Assembly (NCBI GenBank): GCA_030386875.1
Contig: CM059560.1
Location: forward strand, 41,582,757-41,646,756
Origin: Morinoia aosen
Taxonomy: Eukaryota > Arthropoda > Malacostraca > Amphipoda > Talitridae
Direction of reading: 5' to 3'
Length of the DNA: 64,000 nucleotides
Under the pieces are notes generated by a model that had not been told where the DNA came from, ran no database searches, and saw nothing but the letters and a program-made list of their open reading frames with translations. The translations under genes were made by a program, and so were the position numbers. Every line of letters begins with the position of its first letter. Within the stretch, counting starts at the first letter, position 1. Below are positions 1-12,725 of the stretch, piece by piece.

Positions 1-1965
1 TTCCGGTAATTGAGATCGATCATGAACTTTGTTGTCCATGGAAGACTAAGGTAAGTAATAATCCTAAGTAGAATTTAACTTTCAGCTCTTCTTAATGCCC
101 GTTTTTAATCAATATTTTCTTCTCAATTATACGAAAAATAAAATTGAATTCTTTAGGTGTTGTCATTTACGGAGTTAAGTGGCTTTCAAAGCAATTGCTT
201 GGTTTTATTGAACTATTGACGTCAGGTAAAAGGTGATAAAACCTTTGAACTATGACAGATCCAATTGACATTTTCCTTATACGTATTAAAAACTATTCTC
301 ATTTTTTAGGCTCTAATGGTTAGACTATTTGTGCTATTTACAAAAAATGAAACAGTTATTTGAAATAAGGCTACTAAAAAAAATTAAATTAAGGAATAGT
401 TTCACGACCTAGCAATACAACTGTCTCTGAAGAAGTCAGGGTGATATGACCAGGTATTTCCATTAATCGTACAATTGGGCTGCAACCCATTTGGTGGTCG
501 GAGAGGCTTTTGCACTGGAAGAAGTTTCCCAGCGCTCACCACCCAACTTCCTTCGCGAACGCTGAGTGAGAATTTCCGTCACAAATGCCGCCAAACCACT
601 TAAAGACGTGTTAGCATATGACAATACTACTCGTCAAAACTAAGCCGACAAGTTACAGTTCTTCTGAGAGACTTCAAGTGCTTGTGTTACAGATAGAAAT
701 GACGTCTTAATTGTATTGTGATGCAGAGGTAAAAATAAATTTGGACAATGAGTATCTCAAGCCTATGTTTCAATTCATTTATTAAATGATGCACAACGCT
801 AACGCAGGGTTATAACTTTCTGACAAATTATTTTACGATTGCATCCCTTCAACTTTTCATTAAGTCGTAAAACTTTGCCTCTTCATCAAAAATTAAAAAT
901 GACACATTAAGAAGAGCAATTCAAACCTCTGGGTAAGTACTACCAACCGGAAGGTTACATTACACAAAATTCAAGTAAACAAGGCTGCAACCGACATGGG
1001 AAATAATGGAAATGTATTATAAATTATGAAATTTTTCAATGGAAAATACGATCACTAAAATCCGAACGGAACAATATCATGGCAGAAAGTTAACAAATGA
1101 AGACATTGAATGAATTGTCTATTTACCGAAATACATATATATCTTATATATATATATATATTTATACATATATATATGTTAGGTCGTTCATACCACAAGC
1201 GCCTATTCAAGCAAAATGTAAATCATTGAATTCTGCCATGTCAGATGCTGAGCTGCGCGTCAGATGATATTTTGATTTTAAATACATTCAACACGCGACG
1301 TAGAGGTGTTGTTGGATCAGACAAAATTGCATCAATAAGCCGTAATAAGATCCAGAGCACCTAATAATGCTTAATACAATCAGCATGCAACGGTAATATC
1401 TTTTGTGTAAGCATTATTTATATTCACGATAAACTCCGACAATCCCGAATGCTCGTGGTGACTTTCAGACATAATCTGTTATTTTCGAACATCTTGCATA
1501 TTCCCCCGAGTTTCAGTCCTACACTATCCCTGGCCTAAATTCAAAACTAAGCACAGAACGTTCTGTATCTGCTGATGTTCCCCTGATAACGACAATACGC
1601 GTGTGGACATATAGCCATAAAATCTCACGCAACAATGAACCCTGCTTCATGATAGCATGTATGTACCTAAGTCTTCGCATTCATTTGCTAGAAGGTCTGC
1701 ATGTAATTTAGTACAAAAAGCTGCATCATTGCAAAACAGTCATAACTCAAAATTTCAGTTATAGAGGTAAATTGTTTATAAGAATGCTGAATTAATTCTG
1801 CGTCTTTTGGCAGTAATGTGGTGAGTCTAAAGTGCGTTTTTGGCCGAGAGATGGCGCAGTTGATTTGCGTAAAATTATCAAAGTTATATGACTTAGATAC
1901 TTTAAAATGCTTCTCCTGAAAATCACGAAATTGGAGTTACGACAGTCTTGCATTAAGAAACCTGT
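1..1965. other. no gene seen
   Basis: AT-rich single-copy-looking DNA. Apart from the microsatellite at 1136-1180 I see no exon, RNA gene or element. The short ORFs at 1792-2222 are random. Confidence 0.6.
1136..1180. repeat. AT dinucleotide microsatellite
   Basis: An imperfect (AT)n run, ACATATATATATCTTATATA and onward, in an otherwise featureless AT-rich stretch. Confidence 0.9.
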
Positions 1966-2085
1966 AAGTATAGGAGCAAACTGGACCAACAAGCATTTGT
2001 GTCTAACCAAGTTGAAGGAATTTGTATCATGGCTACAAAATGTTTTATATTTTTGAAATGTTGTTTATGAGATCGTAAATTATTT
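1966..2085. repeat. direct repeat, left copy (flanks MITE copy 1)
   Basis: About 120 bp, including GTGTCTAACCAAGTTGAAGG and TATCATGGC, is repeated in the same orientation at 2607-2729 with roughly four-fifths identity by eye. The MITE and a GC-richer 110-bp stretch lie between the copies. It could be an old segmental duplication or the arms of an older inserted element. Confidence 0.75.
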
Positions 2086-2119
2086 AAATGATAACAAGAC
2101 CAGCAGTCTGGATGTGCAT

Positions 2120-2424
2120 CACGGTAGATGAAACAAGTTAGGTTCAAACCAGTCTTTTTTCGTTGATGGTGTAGTTTTGCTGACGTCACGGCAACGAGCC
2201 AATAGCAGCGCTCATATTGCATCTGGTTGCATTGTTAACCACAAATATGGCATCACTATTGGCCTAACGACATGGCGTTTTGTTGACGTCATAAAGTTTG
2301 TTTGAATTATAAGCCAAAGATTGGCCAAAATTGGCCAATCTTTTGGCCAATCTATTGGCTAGCCAAAGAAGAGGAGGTGTATTTTCTCCCATAGAAATGA
2401 CCCTACCTTGTTTCCTCTACCGTG
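2120..2424. mobile_element. MITE copy 1 (8-bp TSD, TIR CACGGTAGA)
   Basis: Non-autonomous DNA element of 305 bp. The left end is CACGGTAGATGAAACAAG and the right end, reverse-complemented, is CACGGTAGAGGAAACAAG, so the terminal inverted repeats are nearly identical over about 27 bp. Flanks are ATGTGCAT (2112-2119) and ATGTACAT (2425-2432), an 8-bp target duplication with one mismatch. The copy at 19759-20022 shares the interior. It carries two TGACGTCA palindromes (2181-2188, 2284-2291) and an expanded GGCCAATC/TTGGCCAA stretch (2320-2365). Eight-bp duplications point to the hAT or P superfamily. No coding capacity. Confidence 0.86.
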
Positions 2425-2432
2425 ATGTACAT

Positions 2433-5085
2433 GGGAGTATAGCTACCTCAGGCTCCGTGAGAGCTGCCCGCTGCAGCTGCAACGCTCGCCTCAGGCGCCG
2501 TCGTTGCGCCGACCTTCGTTGCCATCGTCGTCGAATGCTCGTAAATCTGTAACGCCTCGACCATCGATGTCCACACTAATAAATGTATTGTATCAAATTT
2601 AATCGTGAGTATAGGAATAAACTGAACCTACCAGTATTTGCGTCTAACGAAGTTGAAGGAATTGGTATCATGGCCATAAAATTTTTGTAGTTATACAATG
2701 CTGTTTGTGATATCGGAAATTATTTATTCATATTATGCATTTTTTATTCAATGTAACGAATCTAATTGAGTCATGTGTTGTTAATTTATTCTTCATTTTT
2801 TTAATTAATCCATTTTTTACCAGCATTGAAAGAAGTGAATTAAGCTCAACGGTAAATCTCTCGATTCTTATTTACAAAAGACTATATCATGTGCGCTTGA
2901 ACAACCAAAAAATGCAATTTTAAAGAAAATTTTGCTACTTGTGGCAAAATGATCAAATTTTATTTTGCACACTAGCATTGACTAATTCCATGAGGTTCTG
3001 CATTAAAAAATATTTCATCATCTTTGGCTTGGAAATCACTCATCAATTAAGCATATAAACGCACATGTTTCACAATAAAGAGGAATCAAACTCGAAACTG
3101 CATGTGTGATTACTGGGAAAACAACTAAAATTCAAGCACATGTGTTGCAAACCTATATCAGACCGGCCTGTAAAAATTAATCTTCAACTTGGTAAGACTA
3201 CTCCGTTCAACTGTCAAATTTCAGATTTTTGAAATAAATTACAATCTAAAACCAGCACTATATCTCTTTTATAACTTAACCCATTCAAACAGTCTTGCGT
3301 CAGGTATGTAAAATATCTTAATGTAAAATAAATTTAGACTGTGCCACTTTCGTGTGTTATCTTTCCCCGCAGAAACCAGCGCAATTCCTTTTGATGTGCA
3401 GAATAACTTTACCCCGAGCAAGCCGGAGTCGGATTGAGTAGCAAGACCCCAGAAGAGCTGGAGAGCCCCAAAGGCCAAGTGCTCGAGCCGACACTCTTTG
3501 CAAATACAAATGCTAAATTGGATAAGGCCTCTTTATAATTAAGACCGAGGGCCGGCGCTCTATGCACTTGGCAGACATTTCTCGACAACACTTGAATGCG
3601 ATCAAAGGAAGAGGCTCACTCAGTCGATTGTTCAAAGGCATAAAGCTCAGCTCCCTGAATGGGAACACGAGGGTTCTTTGTAACTGTTACCTTTAATGCA
3701 GACTTGAAACAAAAGCCAGGACGAGTCAAACGAGAAACCAAAGGCAAGTATTTCTGGAGATGAGCTAGACGAGATGTTACTTGGTCTTGTCCAAACATAC
3801 TGAAACTGCGCCACGGAATCTCCTGGGATTTGTTGTCCGTGTTCTCGAGTTGCTCGTGCGCTCAGTGTAACGAATAATGGTTGTTACTTCCCAAAGGAAG
3901 ACTGAAAGTTGTTGGTTAATTTTTATTCTTTCGGATTTTTAATTTTCATATTATTGCTCATTGTTTTTTTTAACTAGTAATTTTTCATACCGTCATGTAC
4001 AAATTTCTACGAGAAGGGAACGCTTATATTTTATTTTGACAAGTGTTGTAATGAAAGCTCTACGCTGGCTACGTGTGTGGCTTGGAAGCGTGAACCACTG
4101 AAAGTTGTATTTATTGTTTTTTATTTCGCTCCTCTTAGGGGTAGTCAAAAAGCCAACTGCATTTTATTCCTGATATACCTCTTGAATTACGGGCGGAACA
4201 AAAATTTAACCAAAATTTATACACTTCTTATTGATTTATCGTATTATACAAACTGTACTGAGGTGAAAAACGTTTGAAGAACTGATCATTTGATATGCTG
4301 TTCAAGAAAGAAAGTCTCCAAAGAATCTAAAAGCAGGTTTTATATGTAATACAAGTTAGCACTGGAAAAAATACATTAAGAAATCTTACTGAAGCTTCGA
4401 AAATTTGTTATTTTCTGCACTCAACAAACAAATCTTTTGTCGGCTATTATTAATCTTTGTGATCTGAAGTGACTATATTTTTATCAACATTTGCAATTTA
4501 GATAAAAATGTTGTTATCGTGGTGCAGATTTAAATTTAAATCTTTTCAAATAGTTTCTTCCTGGTGAGTTCCATTATTCGTTAACTAATGAATTAATGTT
4601 CATTGTACGGAAAAAAATTGCAATATTTCTCTCGATGAAGGCTCTTGTTTTCGTGCAGTACAAACAACGCATTAAAAGAACATAAATAAAATTTTCACTC
4701 CAAACTTTCAGAACCACTCGCTCTTCCGATTCATTAGGGATCTCGTGCATAAGAAACCAAGACCCAAGACACACAGTGGTTTTCTAATTCGCCATTCTTA
4801 AAGTCTCATTGCAAAGTCTGTTGTATGCTGTACAAGCAGAGAGCTTCCTACGAGAACCTCATCCTCCGCTCTGAGCGTCTCACGCTGCCTGTGTTCTGAC
4901 ATTCCGTTTGATGCAGCGAAATGCAGGCTTTGGAAAAATCCTCTGTAATCTGTACGGCCTTGGGGATTTCCTAAAAATGACGGATTGACAACCATAAACA
5001 CACATCGGCCGCACAGCAAATCCTTCGATTGGTGAGAGCTTCCCTCGGGAAGTGTGATCGGCGCAGGACGCAGACGCTCTCCGAC
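2433..5085. other. no gene seen
   Basis: Holds a GC-richer stretch (2440-2560) directly right of the MITE and the right direct repeat (2607-2729). The remainder, including ORFs at 3269-3798 and 4798-5154, gives no recognisable protein. Confidence 0.55.
2607..2729. repeat. direct repeat, right copy
   Basis: Partner of 1966-2085. It shares AGTATAGGA, TTTG(C/T)GTCTAAC, AAGTTGAAGGAAT and TATCATGGC, then TGTTTGTGATATCGGAAAT-like sequence. It contains no protein. Confidence 0.75.
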
Positions 5086-5870
5086 TTGGGTGTCGGTACC
5101 GACGTCACTCGATACTCGGCGCGCACGTTTCTCGATGCTTACCTCAGGCATCACTCGATACTGAGCACCAACGGTACTCGATAGTTAGTACTGATGTTTC
5201 TTGATACTTACCGCAGGTGTTACTCGACACTTAGCGCCAACGGTACTCGATAGTTAGTACTGATGTTTCTTGATACTTACCGCAGGTGTTACTCGATACT
5301 CAGCGCCAACGGTACTCGATAGTTAGTACTGATGTTTCTTGATACTTACCGCAGGTGTTACTCGATACTTAACGCCAACGGTACTCGATAGTTAGTACTG
5401 ATGTTTCTTGATACTTACCGCAGGCGTTACTCGATACTTAGCGCCAACGGTACTCGATAGTTAGTACTGATGTTTCTTGATACTTACCGCAGGCGTTACT
5501 CGATACTTAGCGCCAACGGTACTCGATAGTTAGGTCTGACGTTTCTCGATACTTACCGCAGGTGTTACTCGATACTTAACGCCAACGGTACTCGATAGTT
5601 AGTACTGATGTTTCTTGATACTTACCGCAGGTGTTACTCGATACTTAGCGCCAACGGTACTCGATAGTTAGCACTGATGTTTCTCGATGCTTAGTATCAG
5701 CGGTACTCGAGTCGTAGCATCAGCGTTATTCGATACCTCGCCTCGATGTTTCTCGATACTGAGCTCAAGCGCTTCTCGATGCTTAGCACCAACGATGCTC
5801 GATACATGGCGTCAGCGATGTTCGATACTCCGCAGCGTGTTACTCGATACTTACATCTAGCGTCACTTAA
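5086..5870. repeat. 23-bp minisatellite organised as 69-bp higher-order units
   Basis: The anchor ACGGTACTCG recurs at 5171, 5240, 5309, 5378, 5447, 5516, 5585 and 5654, exactly 69 bp apart. Each unit is three related 23-bp monomers (GATACTTACCGCAGG-, GATACTTAGCGCCAACGG- and GATAGTTAGTACTGATG-types, each followed by a TACTC/TTCTT end). On both edges single monomers are much more diverged. The minus-strand ORFs at 4798-5154 and 5697-6057 partly overlap the array and are not genes. Confidence 0.95.
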
Positions 5871-6914
5871 TACTTGGATCCTGCATCCACTTCGCCTCTT
5901 TGACAAAAAAGTGCCTCCGCGCTAAGAGCATCGCTCTTTTAAGTGTAACAAATCTTGTTCGCGATACTGGATTTTGAATAATCCTAAAATACACCCAACA
6001 CAAAATATCATGGTGGGAGTGGGGTAAATAGTTATTTCCGCTCGGTAAGTCTTTCAAAAATAGTTTTAAACCAAACCATCAACACGTTTTTTAGAATAAT
6101 TATTGCACTCGTACATTAGCATTGATCACCGTTCAGTACCCATAAAAAACACACTAACGTGATCGAGATTGTCTGAATTGCAAGAAAATATTCTGCTCAC
6201 CTTAAGGAAATCGATCAATTTTAATCCCTGTATATTAGAAAAATGGATTAAAATTTTCTTGAAATTCATGGGTGTTTATAAAAACTTCCGTGAGGCTAGA
6301 ATGGGATAGTATTTCTGACGCAGTCCTGAGACTCGGAACTTACTGGCATCGATGTGAAGCCTCGTAAGAAGTACGCAGTATCTCTGTGAGAATTCAGTTT
6401 TCAAGAAATATATGTACACACATAGTGCATTTATTGTACATAGTACACCTACTGACATATTTCTGTGTTTATGTATGTGGGGAGTGTTTGCGCGCGTCTG
6501 TTAAGTTTGTGTTAGATTCCCATGAGTTAATGTATGAAGGTATATAGTCGTGAATGGGAGAGTAACTGAGCCAATGAGAATGATCGTTATACTGCAGTTG
6601 AATGAGAAGTAGGATTTAAGTTTTATAGATGTTTGTTCACTTATTTTTTGAACTTATATAAACCTTTCTGTATATTAAATTTCTTGACCTTTTCGACCTT
6701 TTTGTATGTTTTTCAGCACTGAAGATGGAATTATAACATTCCGAAACTTTTGCCTAAAATAAATAAGTAAAAATTTACATTTTAACGTTGGTTCTCCTTT
6801 TTATCTTACGCGTAAGATTCCCTAAGGATCAACCTATTGGAAATATAATAGTAATTACCTTCAAAAAAATTAATCTAAGAAGCTCTTTACCTATTGGAAA
6901 CAGAACTGAGAGCC
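5871..6914. other. no gene seen
   Basis: AT-rich DNA between two minisatellites. I see no coding signal or repeat here. Confidence 0.6.
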
Positions 6915-7420
6915 TTGTTTCTAAGTGGATAGCTTCACCTCAGTAAGGTACTTGAGGGAATGCTTTCTTCTTAATAAATACCTGAGTGGTTGTTCTCATT
7001 TCAGAAACATATCTGAGTGGATGTTTTCTTCTTAATAAATACCTGAGTGGTTGTCTTCATCGCAGCAACATATCTGAGTGGATGTTTTCTTCTTAATAAA
7101 TACCTGAGGGGTTGTCTTCATCTCAGCAACATATCTGAGTGGATGTTCTCTTCTTAATAAATACCTGAGTGGTTGTCTTCATCTCAGCAACATATCTGAG
7201 TGGATGTTTTCTTTTTAATAAATCCATGAGTGGTTGTTTTCATCGTAATAATGTGTCCGAGATTCAATTTATATCATTATAAATATACTTGAGGTGGTCC
7301 TTTCGTCACGGAAATATATCAGAGTAGTACTATATTTCTTAGGAAATTTATCTGAGTGTTCTAGTCTTGGAAATATATCTAAATTGCAGGTTTTCTCTGG
7401 AAAAATATGTCTGAGTGACT
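6915..7420. repeat. 61-bp minisatellite of two ~30-bp halves
   Basis: AATAAATACCTGAGTGG recurs at 6973, 7034, 7095, 7156 and (degenerate) 7217, 61 bp apart. It alternates with CATATCTGAGTGGATG halves, which share TATCTGAGTGG/TACCTGAGTGG. Units decay on the right to about 7420. Confidence 0.92.
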
Positions 7421-8050
7421 GAATCGCATTCAAAATATATGTGGGCGGTAAATAATAAAATGTCCCGTATATCTAAGAGGTTGTTTTCCTCCTCGAATTC
7501 CTGTTCTCTTCAAGAAATAAGAGTCAAATAGTATATTTTGCGTTTTATTTTCATATAAGAATTTATCTCGAATGAAATGCACGTAATTGGCAGCAACTGC
7601 TGAAAAACATGTCCACTTTTGGTTCGCTCTCGGGAGAATATTTGAATGAAACAATTTACGTATTCACACACTCGTACATGGGCATCAATTCTGTTCCAAT
7701 TTTCCGCTAGGGCACAGGAAGCTAGGGCGCTAATATTACTCTCATAAATATCTTAATAATTCTTTTTTTTTGACGTTGGACAAGTAAAAATAGTAAAGTG
7801 AGTTTTCATTAAAGATCCTAATCACGGGCAGTTCTACTGGCAGCATCAACTACTGGTTTATTTCCTTTATTTTGATAAAAAAAAACATTTATAAAAAATT
7901 TCTCATAAAATAGGAATTTTGAAATTTTTTTCTTTCATTGCTCAATGACCTTACATATTCATGAAATTTATCTCCCATCAATATTCTTAAAAAACTTTCT
8001 ATGGTTACCATGAAAATACCATAAATTCCCACTGAGCTTCGTGGGAAGTC
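7421..8050. other. no gene seen
   Basis: AT-rich spacer between the 61-bp array and the 215-bp duplication. The single minus-strand ORF at 7430-7654 is not recognisable. Confidence 0.6.
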
Positions 8051-8482
8051 AAAATGATCTCTTTGTTAGAATTTTCATCCAGTAAAATTATCAACGTCGG
8101 TTTGAAATTACACTATTCATAAATATAAATTTTATACAGACAATATACCGACATATTAATTTGACACTTGCCTTGTCTATTTTGATTAGACCATTCAAAA
8201 AGCTTTATTCTATTCAATTTTACTTTATGGGATTTAGGAAAAACAAAAAACCACCCATTATTCATGGATAAATGTGATTCCTACGTTAGAATAATTGTCG
8301 TCCAGCCAAATTATCTGACGTCGATTTGAAATTACACTATTCAAAAATATAAATATTATACCAATATGCTGGCATTTTAATTTGACTTTTGCATTGCCTA
8401 TTTAAATAAACCATTCAGAAAGTTGCATTCTGTTCAATTTTGCTCTCTGATTAAAAGCTTGAAACTACTCTTTATTCATGGG
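8051..8482. repeat. diverged tandem duplication, two ~215-bp copies
   Basis: The copy from about 8051 and the copy from about 8271 share GTTAGAAT, the block around TTTGAAATTACACTATTCA, a TATTAATTTGAC/TTTTAATTTGAC block, ACCATTCA-AAAG and TTATTCATGG in the same order. The copies have diverged by many substitutions, so this is an old duplication. No coding content. Confidence 0.78.
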
Positions 8483-8867
8483 GAACTGTCGTGTAGGCAG
8501 ATCCAACACACATTCTGCAACAGATCTCGGCCCCGGGCAGCGTTCAGTAAAGACCCCGGAGTAAGCGGATCGTATTTTTAGACTTGGTGGGTGATCGGTT
8601 CAGTCATTTCAGGTGCTTTGTAGAGAGAGACGAGAGTCAGAAATCTATATTTCACCATTTCAACCCGAGCTCATTTATGAGGAGGTACAATGCATATGCA
8701 AACGAGGACAATGTGGGTGAGCAGATTTTTAGCTGTATGAGGTGTTTATTTTTCTGCGGAAAATTTTGTTTTGTTTTCGCTGATTTTCGGTAAATTCTTC
8801 TAATAATTTCCCTGAAATTTAAATTTTTATTTAAAAAATATTTTTCACTGAGGTTGTTCATTTTACT

Positions 8868-8968
8868 GAAGATATATATTGAACTGGAAATATATATTGA
8901 ACTGAAAATATGGATTGAACTGAAAATATATATTGTACTGAAAATATAGATTGAACTGAAAATACATA
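8868..8968. repeat. 18-bp tandem repeat, about five copies
   Basis: ATTGAACTGAAAATATAT-type units are repeated head to tail, for example around 8877-8960, with small base changes such as TTGTACTG. Non-coding. Confidence 0.9.
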
Positions 8969-11900
8969 CTTACAGCACAATTATTTTATTGGAATTGAAT
9001 ATATTTTTACTGTCTCTCTTTTGTATTTATAGTTTTTCTTACTTTTCTCTGCTACATTTTCACGCACTTCAGGAAGAAGGGAAGGAATATGCAGAGTAGT
9101 AGTCGCCATTTATTCAGTATTGATACACGCACGCCAAAACCTTAATAGATACAAATGTACACTCAGCTTATGCATATGAATAGCATTCGTGGGAGCGAAT
9201 TAGAGGAACAATCTTTAGGAACATGCATTAGGATTGCTACACGAACTGAAACGCTGGCTTTCAAGAGTTTAAAAGGAAGCAAGAATAATTTTTTGTGTTC
9301 ATGAGGATTCAATGAATATTTTGTTGAGTGTTTTCAAGCGCATTATGATGAATAAGTAGAAGCAATGACAGAGACATGAGGAATATCTATTGCAGAAAAA
9401 GTTTCACTGCAACAATAATAAAAAATTTTCTTAAACTAAGAACTGAGTTTTGAGGTGATTTCATTAAAAACATTTGAGATTGCTCCTTGTGTCAAATCAA
9501 TTGCAGTAAGCGGTACGAAATTAAATTTTTCATCGACATATGAGCATAAATCAAACCTTATCCTGGCGTAACTGAGAACATGGTGGCCTTCATTGTAAAG
9601 ACAGTAAAGTCTCGTATAATAAGCCAATTAATAATACATATAGCATGGTCATGTAATAAACAACTTAAAAAATACATAAAAACTCAATGCCTGATTTTTT
9701 ATATTATTTTATCCCTTATTCTATCGCGTTAAAAAACCTGCACTATTTCAACGATTAATTGTGAGACCAAATTTCACAAGCCTAAGAAGTTGTAATTTTC
9801 AAATGATCCCAGTAAGTTCAAGCGACTTAAAACTACTTTGCACATCTATGACTAAATGTACACATGTGTAAACGTCACGCAGTCCAGCCCATGCTTCTCA
9901 AAAATACTTCATTTAGACCAAAGCACGCAGAGACCGTGCATGACTCCTCCGCTCTTCTCAAAAGCCATTATCCTGCATTAAGGTAGAGGGATTTTTATGC
10001 CCAATGACGACACGTTTCTGAACTTTTCGTTTCGATTAAACTTATTTTTCGCTACTTTTGTACAGGCCTAAAATTCACACTTGTCCTATAGAAACGTCTA
10101 CTTTGAATGGTAGAAATAACTTATAACAATGAATATTTACACGCCCTCAGGCACTTATTTACACAGACATAAATCATAGGAACATAGAAGTCTGCACCGG
10201 CGGCGAGGCCGGGATTGCAGTCGCTGCCTCAAGCGTTTCAGGAGAAAGAACATTTTTCTGCGGTATTCTCTGGTGTGTTATAGGAAATTGTGATTGCTCT
10301 TGACATCGGTGTCAGAGTAATTGATTTCCTTTAAAATATTATGGTTTAAATTATACTTACGATAGGTGACATAGAAAGTTCTGTTAGGTAAAACGCTAAG
10401 CAATCTGAAAACACGAAAGTGCAAGTTTATTTTGTTGACCATGTTTGAAATGCCCCTTTCTTGCAGATACTCATGCCTTATAACACAACTGAATATGACA
10501 TCAACAGATGAGAAAATTTTCCTATACAAAGAAAAAAATTTTCTCAAACAACTTTACGGTAAATTTCCCACTCTGAATTAAATTTGATCAAGGACGCATC
10601 TAAACGTGTTGTTGCACCAGAAATTCTGGAATGGACGTTCATTGCAGCGTTTGAAATGCAGAACATACAGCACGCTTAGGTACATCCTCCAAGAAACAGC
10701 TGCGCGAAAAAGTGCCACGCCATTAACAAAGAAATACTTGGTAGAGCTATCGATCAAACAATGTTTCTTGTTGTTACTCTTTGGTGATGTTTGCGCTATG
10801 TGTTGATTTGATGCAAGTGTTAATTAAAACTGGGAAATAAATACCGGACTCAAAAATGCCAAATACAAAAGATGAAGCCAAAAACTTCAAAAGATAAAGT
10901 TTTTAACATTTTCGACATTTAGAATGCTGCGTAAATGAAGCAATAGAATAAATCGCTTGTGTAATGAATCAATCCAGAGGTGTCGCTTGCTTACGAGTCT
11001 ATATTGATTTAGATCTATTCTAGCTAACTATTTACAGGCAATAATACACCAATGCTACATTTATGGTACACAAAACAATAAAGCTGTATCAATCTTTCGT
11101 GAAAATCATTTGTTTCCACTTACTCCCCTTGTTTTTTGCGCACACCACCAACTCCAGCATGTGGTCTAGTAGAGATTCTCTATCACGGGCTGCTGTTCCA
11201 GGCTTTTCGCTTCTTCGAAAAATTCACCATTAATTAGTAATGCTCGTACACTTCTCTTATAAAAAAACGAATTTTTAAACCAAGCAATGATATTTTGCAA
11301 ACTTAAATATGCACTTCGTGGTAGCTTTTTCTAGCCTCTCATGTCACTTTTACAAAAGTAGTTTCAACTTTCCTTATGATACATCGAAGAAAATTTTTGC
11401 ATGTATGATTTTTCTAGAACTCATATCTGCTTTTTTTATCGAGTAATTTTTTTTAATTCCTTTGGGTCTAATGATACCGCACGTGAATATATATATATAT
11501 GATACCGCACGTGAAAAACATCACGAATGTGAGAAAAATCTCCTTTGATATAATTAATGTTCGCAGGCTACTGCTTGTGAAAGAACTGTTTCATAAAAAT
11601 ACAGGAGTGACTTGAAGAGGAGGTTTGTTTCCCTGCCGTTGAAATGTACTATGGTGCAAATGCAGCGGACTCTAAATGCAACTTACTGATCCGACATTTC
11701 CTCTGAGACGGAAATGATGCCAGCCGTTCATCAAGTAAAATGAAATACATTAAAAAAATGTTCAATAACCACATCAAAAATTGTAACCCAAAGAAGCAGC
11801 AAATCTGCGACCAATCGCTCAGTCAAACCCTCCCTGCCATTTAGTGAGAACTGTTATCAAAGCCAAGAATAAAACGTGAAACGGGAAAATAAAACGTCCT

Positions 11901-12520
11901 GTTGACGTTAGTACGATAGCTATCACGTATATTGTCCGTCATCTTCTTCAAATAAGATAAAGTTTGGGTTGTATTTTTAGGCCAGTTTTAATTATGTAAA
12001 CTAGAGAAATCAAGATCAAGAAAGATACCCATGTCGTAATTTTGGCTACAGGAATAATTCATTTTCCAGACCCTTTTTTAAGCTAAATATTAGATTGACT
12101 GTAACGTGTCACTGATTCCAAGTCAGTGACGCCAAATATGAACCAATTATGGTTTTCTCAACAAAAACACATCGTAAGGTACCATAATTTGATATAATCT
12201 ATCGAGGAAATTCATAGCAGTGCACAGAAACTTAGTGTGATTCACATAATTTCAAGGTAGATTACCAAAAAACGCGGTGATTTAGAAATATTTGCTCCAA
12301 ATAACTGTAACTTGATGATATATACGGGAAGCCATGTCATTTCACCCACGTGTACAGAAATTCCCGAAAATTTGCTGTCACTTGCAGAAGTTTGCGGTAA
12401 TCCTGGGCAGAAGTTAGGCAGGGTCCCGGTCACGGGAGCTGCTTCAGGCCGTGCAGTTGAAGAGCATCGACTTGCTGAAGAAAAGTGACGCTGCCGCATC
12501 TGTTGAGGGTAAAAATTCTA
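8969..12520. other. no gene seen
   Basis: AT-rich DNA with only the CACGTG direct repeat at 11472-11515 standing out. ORFs here are short and unrecognised. Confidence 0.55.
11472..11515. repeat. 16-bp direct repeat with CACGTG, split by an AT run
   Basis: TGATACCGCACGTGAA occurs at 11472-11487 and again at 11500-11515, separated by 12 bp of AT-rich sequence. Each copy contains the E-box palindrome CACGTG. Confidence 0.85.
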
Positions 12521-12725
12521 CTTGAGTTAAAAGAATATTAAATAGCTCGGGGTGAGATATTACATTGAATAAAAAGTCAAAAAAATTTATCGTGAGTTAA
12601 TGAATGTTGAATAGCACGGGGTGAGATATTACACTGAATAAAATATAATTAAAATTCTACGTGACGTATTGAACATCAAATAGCACGTGGTAAGATCTTA
12701 CATTGAATAAAATGTCATAAGTATG
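12521..12725. repeat. ~70-bp tandem repeat, three copies
   Basis: Units start at 12521, 12591 and 12660 (CTTGAGTTAA, CGTGAGTTAA, CGTGACGTAT). Each contains an AATAGC-CGGGGTGAGATATTAC-like core followed by TGAATAAAA. The third unit has drifted most. Confidence 0.88.

Noticed and set aside
4798..5154. 118-codon minus-strand ORF
   Set aside because: Its N-terminal part reads the 23-bp minisatellite and the rest has no recognisable motif or splice context.
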